From Vibrio jasicida CAIM 1864 = LMG 25398 (lineage in GTDB: Bacteria; Pseudomonadota; Gammaproteobacteria; Enterobacterales; Vibrionaceae), in contig NZ_BAOG01000071.1 of NCBI RefSeq assembly GCF_000400365.1, positions 39,973 to 103,972 of the forward strand: a stretch of 64,000 nucleotides of DNA. The letters run 5' to 3'. Under the pieces are notes generated by a model. The model saw nothing but the letters and a program-made list of their open reading frames with translations, did no database searches and had not been told where the DNA came from. Below, in pieces: positions 9,981 to 19,361 of this stretch (position 1 is its first letter; every line of letters begins with the position of its first letter). The position numbers were made by a program, and so were the translations under genes.

Positions 9981-10637
9981 GTGTCTCATCAAATCATTAC
10001 AGACCTAAACAACCGTTACACAGCTAAAAAATACGACGAAGAGAAACGCATCTCTCAAGAAGATATGGCAATCATCAAAGAAGCAATCCGCCTATCTGCG
10101 TCTTCTATCAACTCTCAGCCTTGGAAATTCATCGTAATTGAGAGCGACGAAGCGAAACAGCGTTTCCACGACACGTTTGCTAACATGCACCAATTCAACC
10201 AACCGCACGCTAAAGCAGCGTCTCACACTATTCTGCTAGCGTACGATCCAAAATTCACTAAAGAGAAATTTGCGAAGCGTGTTGATGCTGAAGTAACTTC
10301 TGGTCACCTACCAGCAGACATGTACGACATGTTCATGGGTGCTTACGCATTTGCTGAAGCAAACACAGATGAGAACGGCTACAACGGCGGCTGGACGAAA
10401 GCGCAAGTTTACATCGCACTTGGTAACTTACTGCACACACTAGCGCGTCTAGGTATCGACTCTACTCCAATGGAAGGTGTTGACCCAACACTGATCGGCG
10501 AAGAGTTTAAAGCAGAACTAGACGGTCACGTATGTGAAGTTGCACTAGCAATCGGTTACCACAAAGACGGCGAAGACTACAACCACGGTCTACCAAAAGC
10601 ACGTCTACACATGGATGACGTAATTACTACTCTTTAA
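9981..10637 (+). CDS. NAD(P)H nitroreductase, NfsB-like
   Basis: This is an FMN-dependent oxidoreductase that reduces nitroaromatics and quinones in the cytoplasm. It has the family N-terminal RYTAKKYD, the FMN-binding SASSINSQPWKFIVI segment, and a C-terminal GVDP/AIGYHKDGEDYN region. The length of 218 aa fits the NfsB class. Translation starts at GTG 9981, preceded by AAGAGGA at good spacing. Codon use is strongly biased, which suggests high expression. The gene is monocistronic and ends before a large hairpin shared with choV. Confidence 0.93.
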   Translation: MSHQIITDLNNRYTAKKYDEEKRISQEDMAIIKEAIRLSASSINSQPWKFIVIESDEAKQRFHDTFANMHQFNQPHAKAASHTILLAYDPKFTKEKFAKRVDAEVTSGHLPADMYDMFMGAYAFAEANTDENGYNGGWTKAQVYIALGNLLHTLARLGIDSTPMEGVDPTLIGEEFKAELDGHVCEVALAIGYHKDGEDYNHGLPKARLHMDDVITTL

Positions 10638-10705
10638 TGAGTATCGTCTCCTAGGTCCTTGGTTCCTAGCCTAGAACCTAGCTATCTAAATCATTGTTCA
10701 AATTG

Positions 10706-10755
10706 AAAGAGCCGTACTTCTTAGTTTCCAGTCTAAGAGTACGGCTCTTTTTTAT
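10706..10755. terminator. Bidirectional terminator between nitroreductase and choV
   Basis: A long hairpin AAAGAGCCGTACT...AGTACGGCTCTTT with a lower stem extension (CTTAG/CTAAG, one bulge) is followed by TTTTTT. It ends the nitroreductase gene and can also end the bet-cho operon read from the other side. A weaker imperfect hairpin rich in CCTAG/CTAGG lies at about 10650-10682. Confidence 0.85.
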
Positions 10756-10798
10756 TTTGCAAAGGGGGAATCTACAAACGTTTTGATATAAGAGACAA

Positions 10799-11983
10799 CT
10801 ACGCCACTTGCTTGGACCTAAAGTTACCAAGCAGCGCATCGTACAACTCGTTATCACTCAATACGCCCACTAACTTGTTCTCTTCTACTAGCAAGATAGG
10901 TTGGTTACTGCGTTGCTTCAGTTCAATCGCCTCACGCATGCTGATGTCTGGGTTAGCTTGAACAACCGTGCTTTCACCAATGTCGTCTAGTGTAGTTGAA
11001 CCACTTTCCCAATTCACCAATGACTTATCGGAATCCACCAGCGTGACACCTTTCGGCTCTTGCTCGACCCAAATCTGCTTATCTGCACACACCAATACGC
11101 GGTCATTCTGCTGCTTAAGCTCGGTACTGGCTTGCATCAATGAACGACCTTTCAAAACATTGAGCGGATTAGTGTGAGCCACAAAATCTGCTACATAGTC
11201 GTTTTCTGGCGCAAGGATGATTTGCTCAGGCTTGCCGTGTTGAATCAGTTTTCCTGACTCCATAATGGCAATGTTGTTACCGATTTTCAGCGCTTCATCT
11301 AGGTCATGGCTCACAAACAAAATCGTCTTATTGAGCTTCTCTTGCAGTTGAATCAATTCATCTTGAAGCTGAGCACGAATCAGAGGATCGAGCGCGGAGA
11401 ACGGTTCATCCATTAGTAAGATATCGGTATCCATAGCAAAGGCGCGAGCCAAACCTACACGCTGCTGCATACCACCTGAAAGCTCATGCGGGAACTTACT
11501 CTCCCACTCGATTAGCCCAACCATTTCTAGTTGCTCGCGTGCTTTTTTACGGCGTTCCGCTTTGCCAATACCCTGCATCTCAAGACCAAACGCCACGTTA
11601 TCCAATACGGTTAACCACGGCATCAGCGCAAACTTTTGGAACACCATAGAAACGCGGTGAGTACGCAAGTTACGCAGAGTCTGCTCGTCACAGTTAGCAA
11701 GCTCTACCATGTCGTCGCCATCTTTGATTTTGAGTGAGCCACGAGAGATCTCATTCAAACCATTAACGGCACGAAGCAGACTAGATTTACCCGAACCGGA
11801 AAGCCCCATCAATACACAGATCTCACCTTGCTTGACGCTCATTGAAACCTTATCGACGCCAACTACTTGTCCGGTTTCATCAATGATCTCTTGGCGAGAC
11901 TTGCCTTGGTCTAAAAGCGCCAATGCTTGCTCTTGCTGCTGACCAAACACAACGTCGAGGTTTTCAATCGTAATTGCGTCCAT
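10799..11983 (-). CDS. choV: Choline ABC transporter ATP-binding protein (ChoV/ProV-like)
   Basis: This is the ATPase of an osmolyte importer. Walker A is GLSGSGKS, the signature is LSGGMQQRVGLARAF and Walker B is LLMDEPFSALD, followed by a switch His in VSHDLDEAL. A C-terminal region of about 100 residues resembles a CBS domain (ILLVEENKLVGVLSDNELY), typical of ProV/OpuA ATPases. I chose ATG 11983 because AAGGAGG lies 6 bases upstream; the frame is open further up but inside choW. It begins 1 base after the choW stop. It is the last gene of the bet-cho operon. Confidence 0.92.
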   Translation of the reverse strand: MDAITIENLDVVFGQQQEQALALLDQGKSRQEIIDETGQVVGVDKVSMSVKQGEICVLMGLSGSGKSSLLRAVNGLNEISRGSLKIKDGDDMVELANCDEQTLRNLRTHRVSMVFQKFALMPWLTVLDNVAFGLEMQGIGKAERRKKAREQLEMVGLIEWESKFPHELSGGMQQRVGLARAFAMDTDILLMDEPFSALDPLIRAQLQDELIQLQEKLNKTILFVSHDLDEALKIGNNIAIMESGKLIQHGKPEQIILAPENDYVADFVAHTNPLNVLKGRSLMQASTELKQQNDRVLVCADKQIWVEQEPKGVTLVDSDKSLVNWESGSTTLDDIGESTVVQANPDISMREAIELKQRSNQPILLVEENKLVGVLSDNELYDALLGNFRSKQVA

Positions 11984-11984
11984 G

Positions 11985-12827
11985 TTATGCCTCCTTTTGG
12001 TTTGGTGCTTTGCACAGGCGGTCGAGAATAATCGCGACCAAAACAATCGCTAAACCGGCTTCAAAGCCTTGGGAAATGTTCACAGTGTTCAATGCTCGTA
12101 CGACTGGTTTACCCAAACCATCCGCACCGACTAGCGCCGCAATCACCACCATAGAAAGTGACAACATAATGCACTGGGTAACACCTGCCATAATGCTTGG
12201 CAAAGCTGCTGGTAGCTCAACCTTAAATAGCAATTTCATGCGGCTTGCACCAAACGCTTTACCCGCTTCAATCAGCTCTTCTGGCACTTTGGTGATACCA
12301 AGGTAAGTCAGACGAATCGGCGCGGCGATGGCAAAGATAATGGTAGAAATCAGCCCCGGAACGATGCCTAAACCAAACAGAACCAATGTTGGGATTAGGT
12401 ACACAAACGTTGGTACGGTCTGCATTAAATCGAGTATCGGGCGCAATAAGGTATACAACCACGGGCGATGCGCCGCCATGATGCCAAGCGGCACGCCAAT
12501 TAATACGGAAATCGTTGTCGCAGCGAAGACGAGAACAAAGGTTTCCAGCATTTCTTGCCAGTAGCCGAGGTTGAGGATGGTCAGCAGCGCCAGCACGATA
12601 AACACAACTAAAGGAATGCTGCGGTGTAGGAACCACGCAATCGCTGCAGTCATGATGATAGGTGCTGCCGGTGGCATCCATTTGAAAATATCCACCACGA
12701 ATAGAATGATGGTTTCGAGAAAAATAGAGATAGCATCAAATAAACCCGACGCGTTCATGGTTAACCAATCCACGCCTGTTTCCATCCATTCACCCAACGG
12801 AAGTTTGTTGTCCGTAATAAAATTCAC
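11985..12827 (-). CDS. choW: Choline ABC transporter permease (ChoW/ProW-like)
   Basis: This inner-membrane permease has about six helices and the BPD_transp_1 pattern, with a cytoplasmic EAA loop (ELIEAGKAFGASRMKLLFKVELPAALPSIMAG) that contacts the ATPase. The length of 280 aa is usual for ChoW. It lies between choX and choV. A hairpin in the choX-choW gap probably lowers its expression relative to the binding protein. Confidence 0.93.
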   Translation of the reverse strand: MNFITDNKLPLGEWMETGVDWLTMNASGLFDAISIFLETIILFVVDIFKWMPPAAPIIMTAAIAWFLHRSIPLVVFIVLALLTILNLGYWQEMLETFVLVFAATTISVLIGVPLGIMAAHRPWLYTLLRPILDLMQTVPTFVYLIPTLVLFGLGIVPGLISTIIFAIAAPIRLTYLGITKVPEELIEAGKAFGASRMKLLFKVELPAALPSIMAGVTQCIMLSLSMVVIAALVGADGLGKPVVRALNTVNISQGFEAGLAIVLVAIILDRLCKAPNQKEA

Positions 12828-12844
12828 AATAAAACCTTTGTGTT

Positions 12845-12872
12845 AAAAGGCGGGCATCTCTACCCACCTTTT
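12845..12872 (-). terminator. Intra-operon hairpin between choX and choW
   Basis: On the minus strand AAAAGGTGGG pairs with CCCGCCTTTT (one G-U pair) over an 8-base loop. Such hairpins after a binding-protein gene usually protect its mRNA or attenuate read-through, giving more ChoX than permease. The role is inferred from position. Confidence 0.55.
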
Positions 12873-12889
12873 CCTAAAGAGAGGAATGA

Positions 12890-13828
12890 TTAAGCGTTTG
12901 TTTTTAGGTAAGAAGTAATCGCTTGTTTTGCATCTTTGCCGTCTAGCGTCTTCACGCCTTCTAGCCATGCTTCAAATTGTTGTGGGTTGGCATTCAACCA
13001 TTCTTGTGCTGCTTTCGCTGGCTTCTGCTTTTGGTTTAGAATCGCTTCCATCAACTGGTTTTCCATCTCTAGGCTGAACTCTAGATTCTTAAGCAGTTGA
13101 CCCACGTTTTGACACTCAGATAGGTAGTCTTGGCGCACGTTGGTGTAAACATTTGCACCGCCGTAGTTAGGGCCAAAGAAGTCATCACCGCCAGATAGAT
13201 ATTCCATCTCAACATTGCTATTCATTGGGTGCGGAGCCCAACCTAGGTAAACGATCCATTGGTTACGACGCACGGCACGAGACACTTGAGACACCATGCC
13301 CGCTTCGCTTGATTCCACTAGGCTGAAGTCTTTCAAGCCGAATGCATCGCTGTCGATCATATCTTGGATAAGGCGGTTGCCATCGTTACCCGGCTCAATA
13401 CCGTAGATGCGGTCTTTGAATTTGTCGGCATGTTTTGCCAAGTCAGCAAAGCTTTTCACGCCTGCGTCATATACATACTTTGGCACGGCTAGGGTGTATT
13501 TTGCGCCTTCTAGGTTTGCACGAACGGTTTCCACTGTGCCAGCTTCACGGTACTTGGCGATATCGCCTTCCATGGTTGGCATCCAGTTGCCTAGGAATAC
13601 GTCAATGTCGCCGTTTGCCATTGAAGAGTACGTTACAGGTACAGACAGCAGATCGGTCTTGGTTTTATAGCCCAAGCCTTTGAGCAGTTCAGAAGTAACA
13701 GCTGTGGTCGCAGTGATGTCCGTCCAGCCTACATCGGCAAATCGAACGGTTTCACATTGGTTAGCGTAAGCACCTGTCGCCACTACACTCAGCGCGATAG
13801 ATGAAAAGATTTTTGTCATCGTAGACAT
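12890..13828 (-). CDS. choX: Periplasmic choline-binding protein (ChoX/ProX-like)
   Basis: This is a secreted substrate-binding protein with a signal peptide cleaved after about residue 22 (TGAYA-NQ). It has the aromatic residues expected of a quaternary-ammonium cage: W35 in VGWTD, W in GNWMPTM, Y in KYVYDAG and W in YLGWAPHPM. The arrangement is that of choline binders in the choXWV class. The length of 312 aa is standard. It follows betA by 42 bases, placing uptake and oxidation of choline in one transcript. ATG at residue 4 is an alternative start. Confidence 0.93.
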   Translation of the reverse strand: MSTMTKIFSSIALSVVATGAYANQCETVRFADVGWTDITATTAVTSELLKGLGYKTKTDLLSVPVTYSSMANGDIDVFLGNWMPTMEGDIAKYREAGTVETVRANLEGAKYTLAVPKYVYDAGVKSFADLAKHADKFKDRIYGIEPGNDGNRLIQDMIDSDAFGLKDFSLVESSEAGMVSQVSRAVRRNQWIVYLGWAPHPMNSNVEMEYLSGGDDFFGPNYGGANVYTNVRQDYLSECQNVGQLLKNLEFSLEMENQLMEAILNQKQKPAKAAQEWLNANPQQFEAWLEGVKTLDGKDAKQAITSYLKTNA

Positions 13829-13870
13829 GTTTAAATTCCTTGTAATGATTACTGACTTTTCTTTGAGTTA

Positions 13871-15580
13871 TTAAGCGATAGAAGAGATCGAGCTTAAGTC
13901 TCTTTTCGGCGGACGCATTCTTTGCGTCTCTTGCCAGTTCGGAGCAATCCAAACCGGTGTGTTATTCGATTTTTCGAGTACGTTTCCTAAGATCATGTCC
14001 GCAGCACGCTCTGCGACCATGATGGTTGGTGCGTTTAAGTTGCCATTCGGAATGGTTGGGAAGATGGATGAATCCACCACGCGCAAGCCTTCAAAACCAC
14101 GCACTTGGCAAGCTTCATTCAGAACTGCCATTGGGTCATCGTCTGCGCCCATTTTGCAGCTACACGATGGGTGGTAAGCACTTTCCACGTTTTGCTTTAC
14201 CCACTCATCAATCGCTTCATCGCTGGTGATGTTAAGACCCGGTTGGATCTCTTCACCACGGAACGCATCCATTGCAGGTTGGTTGAGGATTTCACGCGTT
14301 AAACGAATACAGTCTCGCCAATCCTGCTTGTCTTGTTCCGTCGAGATGTAGTTGAACTCGATTTTTGGCTTGTCATTTGGGTTGGCAGAAACCACTTCAA
14401 CGCTACCGCGACTCTCTGGCTTGTTTGGACCAACATGAACTTGGAACCCGTGACCATCAAATGCCGCACGACCGTCATAACGCATTGCTGCTGGTAGGAA
14501 GTGATATTGAATGTTTGGCGATTTCAATCCTTCACGAGAACGAATGAACGCGCACGATTCAAAGTGGTTAGTTGCCCCCAACCCCTTGCGCGTCAGAATC
14601 CATTCCGTACCAATCAAACCTTTGCTGATCAAACCTAACTTGCTGTTAAGCGTGATCGGCTGTTTGCAGTGATACTGGAAGTACACTTCAAGGTGGTCTT
14701 GCAAATTTTTACCCACACCTTCTAGAGCGTGTTTCACTTCAACGCCCGCTTTCTCAAGCACAGTCTTAGGACCAATACCCGAAAGTTGCAGCAGTTGTAC
14801 TGAGCCGATAGAACCTGCGCTCGACACCACTTCTTTATTAGCAAAGCACTGTTTGATTTTGCCAGATTGTTCGAACTCAATGCCGACCGCTTTCTTGCCT
14901 TCAAGCAAAATGCGATGAGCAGTTACGCCTTTCAGCAAACTGAAATTATGGCGATTTTTTGCACGACTTAAATAAGCGTTAGAGGTAGAGGCACGCACGC
15001 CTTTGTCTACCGTCATATGCATCGGACCGAAGCCCTCTTGCTGATAACCGTTGTAATCTTGCGTTTCTGGGTAGCCCGCATCTTTGCCTGCTTCAATAAA
15101 CGCTTGGTAAAGTGGATTCAGCTTCATGTCGTTGCCGTTACACGTCCCAACAGGACCACTGTCGCCACGGTATTCGTCTGCGCCGCCTGTCCACGTTTCC
15201 GCTTTACGGAAGTACGGCAAACACGCTTGGTAGTTCCAGCCTTTCGCGCCTTCTGCTTCCCATTCGTCAAAGTCACATGCATGACCACGAACGTAAACCA
15301 TGCCGTTGATCGAAGAGCTTCCGCCTAACACTTTGCCGCGTGGACAATGCAGTTGGCGTCCGTCTAACCCCTCTTCCGCTACAGTTTCAAACTGCCATGC
15401 GTACTTTTCAGTGTTCATCGGGTAAGACAGCGCCGTTGGCATTTGGATGAAGATGCTCTTGTCTGAGCCACCCGCTTCCAACAGCAAGACTTGGTGCTGA
15501 CCGCTTTCACTCAGGCGATCCGCCAAAACACAGCCTGCCGAGCCAGCACCGACGATGATGTAATCGTAGTGTTGTTGCAT
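13871..15580 (-). CDS. betA: Choline dehydrogenase
   Basis: This FAD-dependent GMC oxidoreductase oxidises choline to betaine aldehyde at the membrane. It shows the dinucleotide fold YIIVGAGSAGCVLADRL, GMC signature GKVLGGSSSINGMVYVRG, second signature GSIGSVQLLQLSGIGP, and the catalytic His region YHPSCSCKMG. The open frame runs to 15625, but ATG 15580 has GGAGG 7 bases before it and gives the normal N-terminus, so I start there. It lies 19 bases after betB. The length of 569 aa is usual. Confidence 0.96.
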   Translation of the reverse strand: MQQHYDYIIVGAGSAGCVLADRLSESGQHQVLLLEAGGSDKSIFIQMPTALSYPMNTEKYAWQFETVAEEGLDGRQLHCPRGKVLGGSSSINGMVYVRGHACDFDEWEAEGAKGWNYQACLPYFRKAETWTGGADEYRGDSGPVGTCNGNDMKLNPLYQAFIEAGKDAGYPETQDYNGYQQEGFGPMHMTVDKGVRASTSNAYLSRAKNRHNFSLLKGVTAHRILLEGKKAVGIEFEQSGKIKQCFANKEVVSSAGSIGSVQLLQLSGIGPKTVLEKAGVEVKHALEGVGKNLQDHLEVYFQYHCKQPITLNSKLGLISKGLIGTEWILTRKGLGATNHFESCAFIRSREGLKSPNIQYHFLPAAMRYDGRAAFDGHGFQVHVGPNKPESRGSVEVVSANPNDKPKIEFNYISTEQDKQDWRDCIRLTREILNQPAMDAFRGEEIQPGLNITSDEAIDEWVKQNVESAYHPSCSCKMGADDDPMAVLNEACQVRGFEGLRVVDSSIFPTIPNGNLNAPTIMVAERAADMILGNVLEKSNNTPVWIAPNWQETQRMRPPKRDLSSISSIA

Positions 15581-15599
15581 TACAAATCCTCCAGACTGA

Positions 15600-17060
15600 T
15601 TACGCGTAAGGGCTGTCGAAATCACCCAAATGCACTAACACGCTCTTGGTTTGGGTGTAATGCTTGAGGGTTTCAACGCCGTTTTCACGTCCAATGCCAG
15701 ACAGTTTGTAACCGCCAACGGGCATTTCAGCTGGAGAGTCACCCCAGGTGTTAATCCAACAGATTCCTGCTTGGATTTGGTGAATGACGCGGTGTGCACG
15801 AGAGAGGTTTTGCGTGAACACGCCAGCTGCCAGTCCGTAATCGGTGTTGTTAGCACGTGCAATCACTTCATCTTCGTCACTGAACTTAAGCACTGACATT
15901 ACGGGACCAAAGATCTCTTGTTGCACGTGGGGCATGTCGTCTTTGCAATCAGTGAAAACCGTTGGCACAACAAAATTACCGCTCGCCAAACCGTTTTCTG
16001 TGACTTTATAGCCTCCAGTCAGTAGCGTTGCTTTGCTTGCTTTCGCTTGTTCAATTGCGGAAAGGACTTTTGATTCGTGCTCTTTGGAAATTAGCGCGCC
16101 AATTTGGGTTTGCTCATCAAGCGGATCGCCAACCACCAGCAGTTCGGTACGTTTCTTAAGTTGAGCAACAAACTCATCATAGATACCTTCATGAACGAAC
16201 ACGCGAGTACCGTGTGTACAAACCTCACCTTGGGTATAGAAGTTCGCAACCATTGCAGCAGAAACCGCGTCGTCTAGCTTGGCATCATCAAAAATGATCA
16301 TTGGCGATTTACCGCCAAGCTCCATTGTGACTTGCTTCAGCGTCGCGGCGCTGTCACCCATCACAACTTTGCCCGTACCCGATTCACCCGTGAAAGAGAC
16401 TTTAGCGATGTCAGGATGTGCGGTGAGCATTTGCCCTACTCGGTAATCACCTTGAATAACGTTGAACACGCCATCTGGCAATCCCGCTTCGCTGTAGATT
16501 TCTGCTAGTTTGAGTGCAGTTAACGGAGTTTCTTCTGATGGCTTAAAGATCATCGCATTACCCGCAGCAAGTGCAGGGGCAGATTTCCACATCGCGATTT
16601 GAATTGGGTAGTTCCACGCCCCAATGCCCGCACAAATCCCTAGAGGCTCGCGGCGAGTGTAGAAAAACTGGGATTCATTAAGCGGTTGTTGTTCACCATG
16701 CATGCTAGGCGCAAGACCTGCGTAGTATTCGATCACATCAGCGCCCGTTGCAATGTCTACGCAATTCGCTTCTTGGATTGGTTTGCCCGTATCCGCGACT
16801 TCTAATGCTGCCAGTTCGTCGTTTCTTTCACGAAGTAGCGCCACCGCTTTAAGCAGAATGCGACTGCGTTCTGTCGCCGTCATGGCAGACCAAATCGCAA
16901 AACCGCGCTTGGCAGATTCAACTGCCGCTTGCATATCTTGCTGGTTAGCCTGCTTCACATTCGCAAGCGGCTCACCATTGGCGGGATTGTATGTGGTGAA
17001 GTGTTCTTCTGAGCATCCTAGGTGCATGGCACCATCGATGTAGTGTGCTTTCATATCCAT
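15600..17060 (-). CDS. betB: Betaine aldehyde dehydrogenase
   Basis: This NAD(P)-dependent aldehyde dehydrogenase completes conversion of choline to glycine betaine. It has the N-terminal region of the family, the cofactor loop FTGESGTGK, active-site Glu in VTMELGGKSP and catalytic Cys in GEVCTHGTRVF. The C-terminal PVGGYKLSGIGRENG motif is also present. The length of 486 aa is typical of BetB. It starts 16 bases after betI, so betI, betB and betA are co-transcribed. The start could be residue 1 or the in-frame ATG at residue 3; no strong ribosome site is seen. Confidence 0.96.
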   Translation of the reverse strand: MDMKAHYIDGAMHLGCSEEHFTTYNPANGEPLANVKQANQQDMQAAVESAKRGFAIWSAMTATERSRILLKAVALLRERNDELAALEVADTGKPIQEANCVDIATGADVIEYYAGLAPSMHGEQQPLNESQFFYTRREPLGICAGIGAWNYPIQIAMWKSAPALAAGNAMIFKPSEETPLTALKLAEIYSEAGLPDGVFNVIQGDYRVGQMLTAHPDIAKVSFTGESGTGKVVMGDSAATLKQVTMELGGKSPMIIFDDAKLDDAVSAAMVANFYTQGEVCTHGTRVFVHEGIYDEFVAQLKKRTELLVVGDPLDEQTQIGALISKEHESKVLSAIEQAKASKATLLTGGYKVTENGLASGNFVVPTVFTDCKDDMPHVQQEIFGPVMSVLKFSDEDEVIARANNTDYGLAAGVFTQNLSRAHRVIHQIQAGICWINTWGDSPAEMPVGGYKLSGIGRENGVETLKHYTQTKSVLVHLGDFDSPYA

Positions 17061-17076
17061 TTGAAGGTTTGACTCT

Positions 17077-17676
17077 TTATTTTAGTTTTGAGTAGAACGT
17101 GAGCTGTTTGTCGAGATAGTCGTTGATGATGACGCGCGCTTTCTCGGCATCGATGCCTTGCGGGTTGAGCGTTCCGCGCAGCCAAATGCCATCAATCAGT
17201 GACGCAATACCATGCGCAACGAGCTCTGCTTGGTCTTGATCCAGCAATGCTTTTAATTCTTTTTTTAGGTGAGAAAGGAGGCGTCGTTCATTCACTCGTT
17301 GCAGACGTTTGAGCTGCGCGTCATGCATGGAGTACGACCAGAATGCCAACCAAGTTTTTGCCACTTGGTTCTCGGCTTGGAAACCCACAAAGTTGCCGTC
17401 GATGATGGCATTAATACGTTGATGATGCGCATCAGCCGGTAGCTGGTTTAGGTTCTCTTTGATGGTGGCAGAAAGCTGGCGCAAGATCTCACGCATGGTC
17501 TCTTCTAACAGACCGTGCTTACCACCGAAATAGTGATTAATGATCCCCGTTGATACTCCTGCTTCTTTGCTGATCAACGAGATGCTCGCGGCGTGCAAGC
17601 CTACTCTGTCGATGACCGACATCGTCGCTTTGACCAGCTGCGGTTTTCTGATTTCAGGCATCCCAACCTTGGGCAT
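17077..17676 (-). CDS. betI: TetR-family choline-responsive repressor BetI
   Basis: This is the transcriptional repressor of the bet operon. The N-terminal TetR HTH runs from about 10 to 55 (ISLISKEAGVSTGIINHYFGGKHGLLEE). The C-terminal ligand domain has the usual BetI features (AKTWLAFWSYSMHDAQL, DGIWLRG). The length of 199 aa matches the family. It is the first gene of the operon, and choline is the known inducer in the family. Two palindromic candidate operators lie 19-70 bases upstream of its start. Confidence 0.95.
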   Translation of the reverse strand: MPKVGMPEIRKPQLVKATMSVIDRVGLHAASISLISKEAGVSTGIINHYFGGKHGLLEETMREILRQLSATIKENLNQLPADAHHQRINAIIDGNFVGFQAENQVAKTWLAFWSYSMHDAQLKRLQRVNERRLLSHLKKELKALLDQDQAELVAHGIASLIDGIWLRGTLNPQGIDAEKARVIINDYLDKQLTFYSKLK

Positions 17677-17694
17677 TTTGCATCCTTGTTATTT

Positions 17695-17714
17695 TTAATT
17701 GAACGGTTAGTTAA
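17695..17714. promoter_or_regulatory. Candidate BetI operator (imperfect palindrome)
   Basis: The 20-base sequence TTAATTGAACGGTTAGTTAA is symmetric at 7 of 10 half-site positions and sits 19 bases upstream of the betI start, where an autoregulatory TetR-type repressor would bind. This is assigned from symmetry and position only. Confidence 0.45.
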
Positions 17715-17734
17715 ATATAAAATGCCTTAAATTT

Positions 17735-17744
17735 AGTTCGAACT
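17735..17744. promoter_or_regulatory. Second palindrome upstream of betI
   Basis: AGTTCGAACT is a perfect 10-base palindrome inside a wider TTTAGTTCGAACTCAAA repeat, 60 bases upstream of betI. It could be a second BetI half-site pair or another regulator's site. Confidence 0.3.
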
Positions 17745-18094
17745 CAAACTAATTATCTAGAAAAGATGACAGTAACAGCCGAATTATTTCGACAACAATC
17801 ATTAATTAAACATCTGTAAAATGAAGTTTAAATCGAGATTGACACCTTAACGCATAAGAAATAAACCAATAAATTTCAGATATTAAGAAAAGAAAACTGG
17901 AATTTAACGAGCAAACACTTCATGTTGAGCACTTACACCTCAAAAACATAAACAAACAAAAATACATCGACATCAAATAATTACGACTCATTTTAATTTC
18001 ATGACTATCAATTGAACAAAGAAACACCATTGCTTCGTCAAGTTGTTATAAAATGTAAACCGCTTTCTGATTAACTTGTTACTGTTTGCGTCAT
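17745..18094. other. AT-rich intergenic region upstream of betI
   Basis: I see no gene here. The stretch is A-rich and probably carries the bet operon promoter and the distal binding sites for osmotic or quorum regulators. I cannot place a specific -35/-10 pair with confidence. It also forms the downstream flank of the GGDEF gene, and no clear terminator for that gene is visible. Confidence 0.4.
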
Positions 18095-19156
18095 TTACAT
18101 GAACGCTTTTGCTCTTTTCGTATGAACTATGTGTTCAGAATATCCATCAGAGCTACACACTCGATTTCGCCCCAGTGTTTTCGCACGATACAAAGCCTTG
18201 TCTGCTCGGCGATAGCTCTGCTCAACAGAACGATTGATCGTCGTAATTCCACCACTTATCGTGATGCCCAGTACGCTTTTTGATTGAATGATTTCTTTGA
18301 GACGGTAAATCGCTTCAAACGCGTTGCGGTTATTAGTCTCTGGCATGATGATCGCAAACTCCTCTCCGCCAACACGAGCGACAATGTCTGTCTCTCGACA
18401 CTGCGCTTGCATCAACTCCCCAAGTTCTTTAATCACCTCATCACCCACATCATGACCATGTTTGTCATTGATCTGCTTAAAGTGATCAATATCGATAATA
18501 GCCAGTGTGGTATTCGACACCGCATAACGGTCAGCAATACTGGCGTGACGTGCTATCTCCTTGTCAAAACGACGACGATTCCAACAGCCCGTTAGTGGGT
18601 CTTTTTCTGCAAGATTCTTGAGCTTATTCTCCAACCGAACTCGATGGCTGATATCTCGGAAGCTAAGTACATATCGATCACTCATTCCCATCCCCATTTC
18701 ATAATGCGTGATGTGAGTATCTAACGTTAAGTGGTCACCAAAACGGTTCGTCACTTTGATTTCGCCTTTCCAGTTTGCTTTTGCTCCTAACTTCGCAATC
18801 GCGTCGTTCAAACAACTGAAACCATACTTCTTCAAATCTTCTCCATTCAATTGTTTGGCCGTATGTCCTGTTAACTTGGAAAAGCTTTTGTTCGCAAAGT
18901 CGACTCGTAAATTTTGATTGAGGATGACGACACCAATCACTGAGTGCGCGGCAATACTCGCGATCTTTTCGTCAATGCGTTCGCTTTCTAAGTGGTAATT
19001 ACGCAATACCATCAGTAACCCGATGACAAACAACAACAATGCCTGCCAACTGTAATCATGTGTGAGCGTGTAAATCCCCCAGCCAGTCAGCGTCAATAGA
19101 TAAACAAACGGAAGTAACTTGCGCTTGGTATCGTTAGTAAATTTTCTCGCATTCAT
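18095..19156 (-). CDS. Membrane PAS-GGDEF diguanylate cyclase
   Basis: The product makes c-di-GMP from two GTP. Two membrane helices lie at about 15-50, followed by a PAS domain (about 75-190) and a GGDEF domain (about 195-350). The active-site motif is GGEEF, which is catalytically competent. RETD precedes it by five residues, a standard product-inhibition I-site. The frame opens at a TTG (19186), but ATG 19156 has GGAG 9 bases before it and gives a normal N-terminus. It is a single gene, opposing in output to the EAL protein at 3754-4896. Confidence 0.92.
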   Translation of the reverse strand: MNARKFTNDTKRKLLPFVYLLTLTGWGIYTLTHDYSWQALLLFVIGLLMVLRNYHLESERIDEKIASIAAHSVIGVVILNQNLRVDFANKSFSKLTGHTAKQLNGEDLKKYGFSCLNDAIAKLGAKANWKGEIKVTNRFGDHLTLDTHITHYEMGMGMSDRYVLSFRDISHRVRLENKLKNLAEKDPLTGCWNRRRFDKEIARHASIADRYAVSNTTLAIIDIDHFKQINDKHGHDVGDEVIKELGELMQAQCRETDIVARVGGEEFAIIMPETNNRNAFEAIYRLKEIIQSKSVLGITISGGITTINRSVEQSYRRADKALYRAKTLGRNRVCSSDGYSEHIVHTKRAKAFM

Positions 19157-19361
19157 AATGCGTGCTCCGAATGATTCGATGAGCAAAGATTATTGAATTC
19201 AAGTTGTTAAGATTTACCAATTTGCGCCACACCTTTACCACTAACAGGTTTCTGACAAACAAGCGTTATTGCTCACTTTTCGCCAATGTCGCTTAATGGC
19301 AATTTTTAGAGGTCGTTGCCCTTTATCTTATTCATCAACTTGATTGAATTAGGAAAGAAAA

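Noticed and set aside
12268..12681. 137-codon minus-strand frame within choW
   Set aside because: Out-of-frame shadow of a conserved permease.
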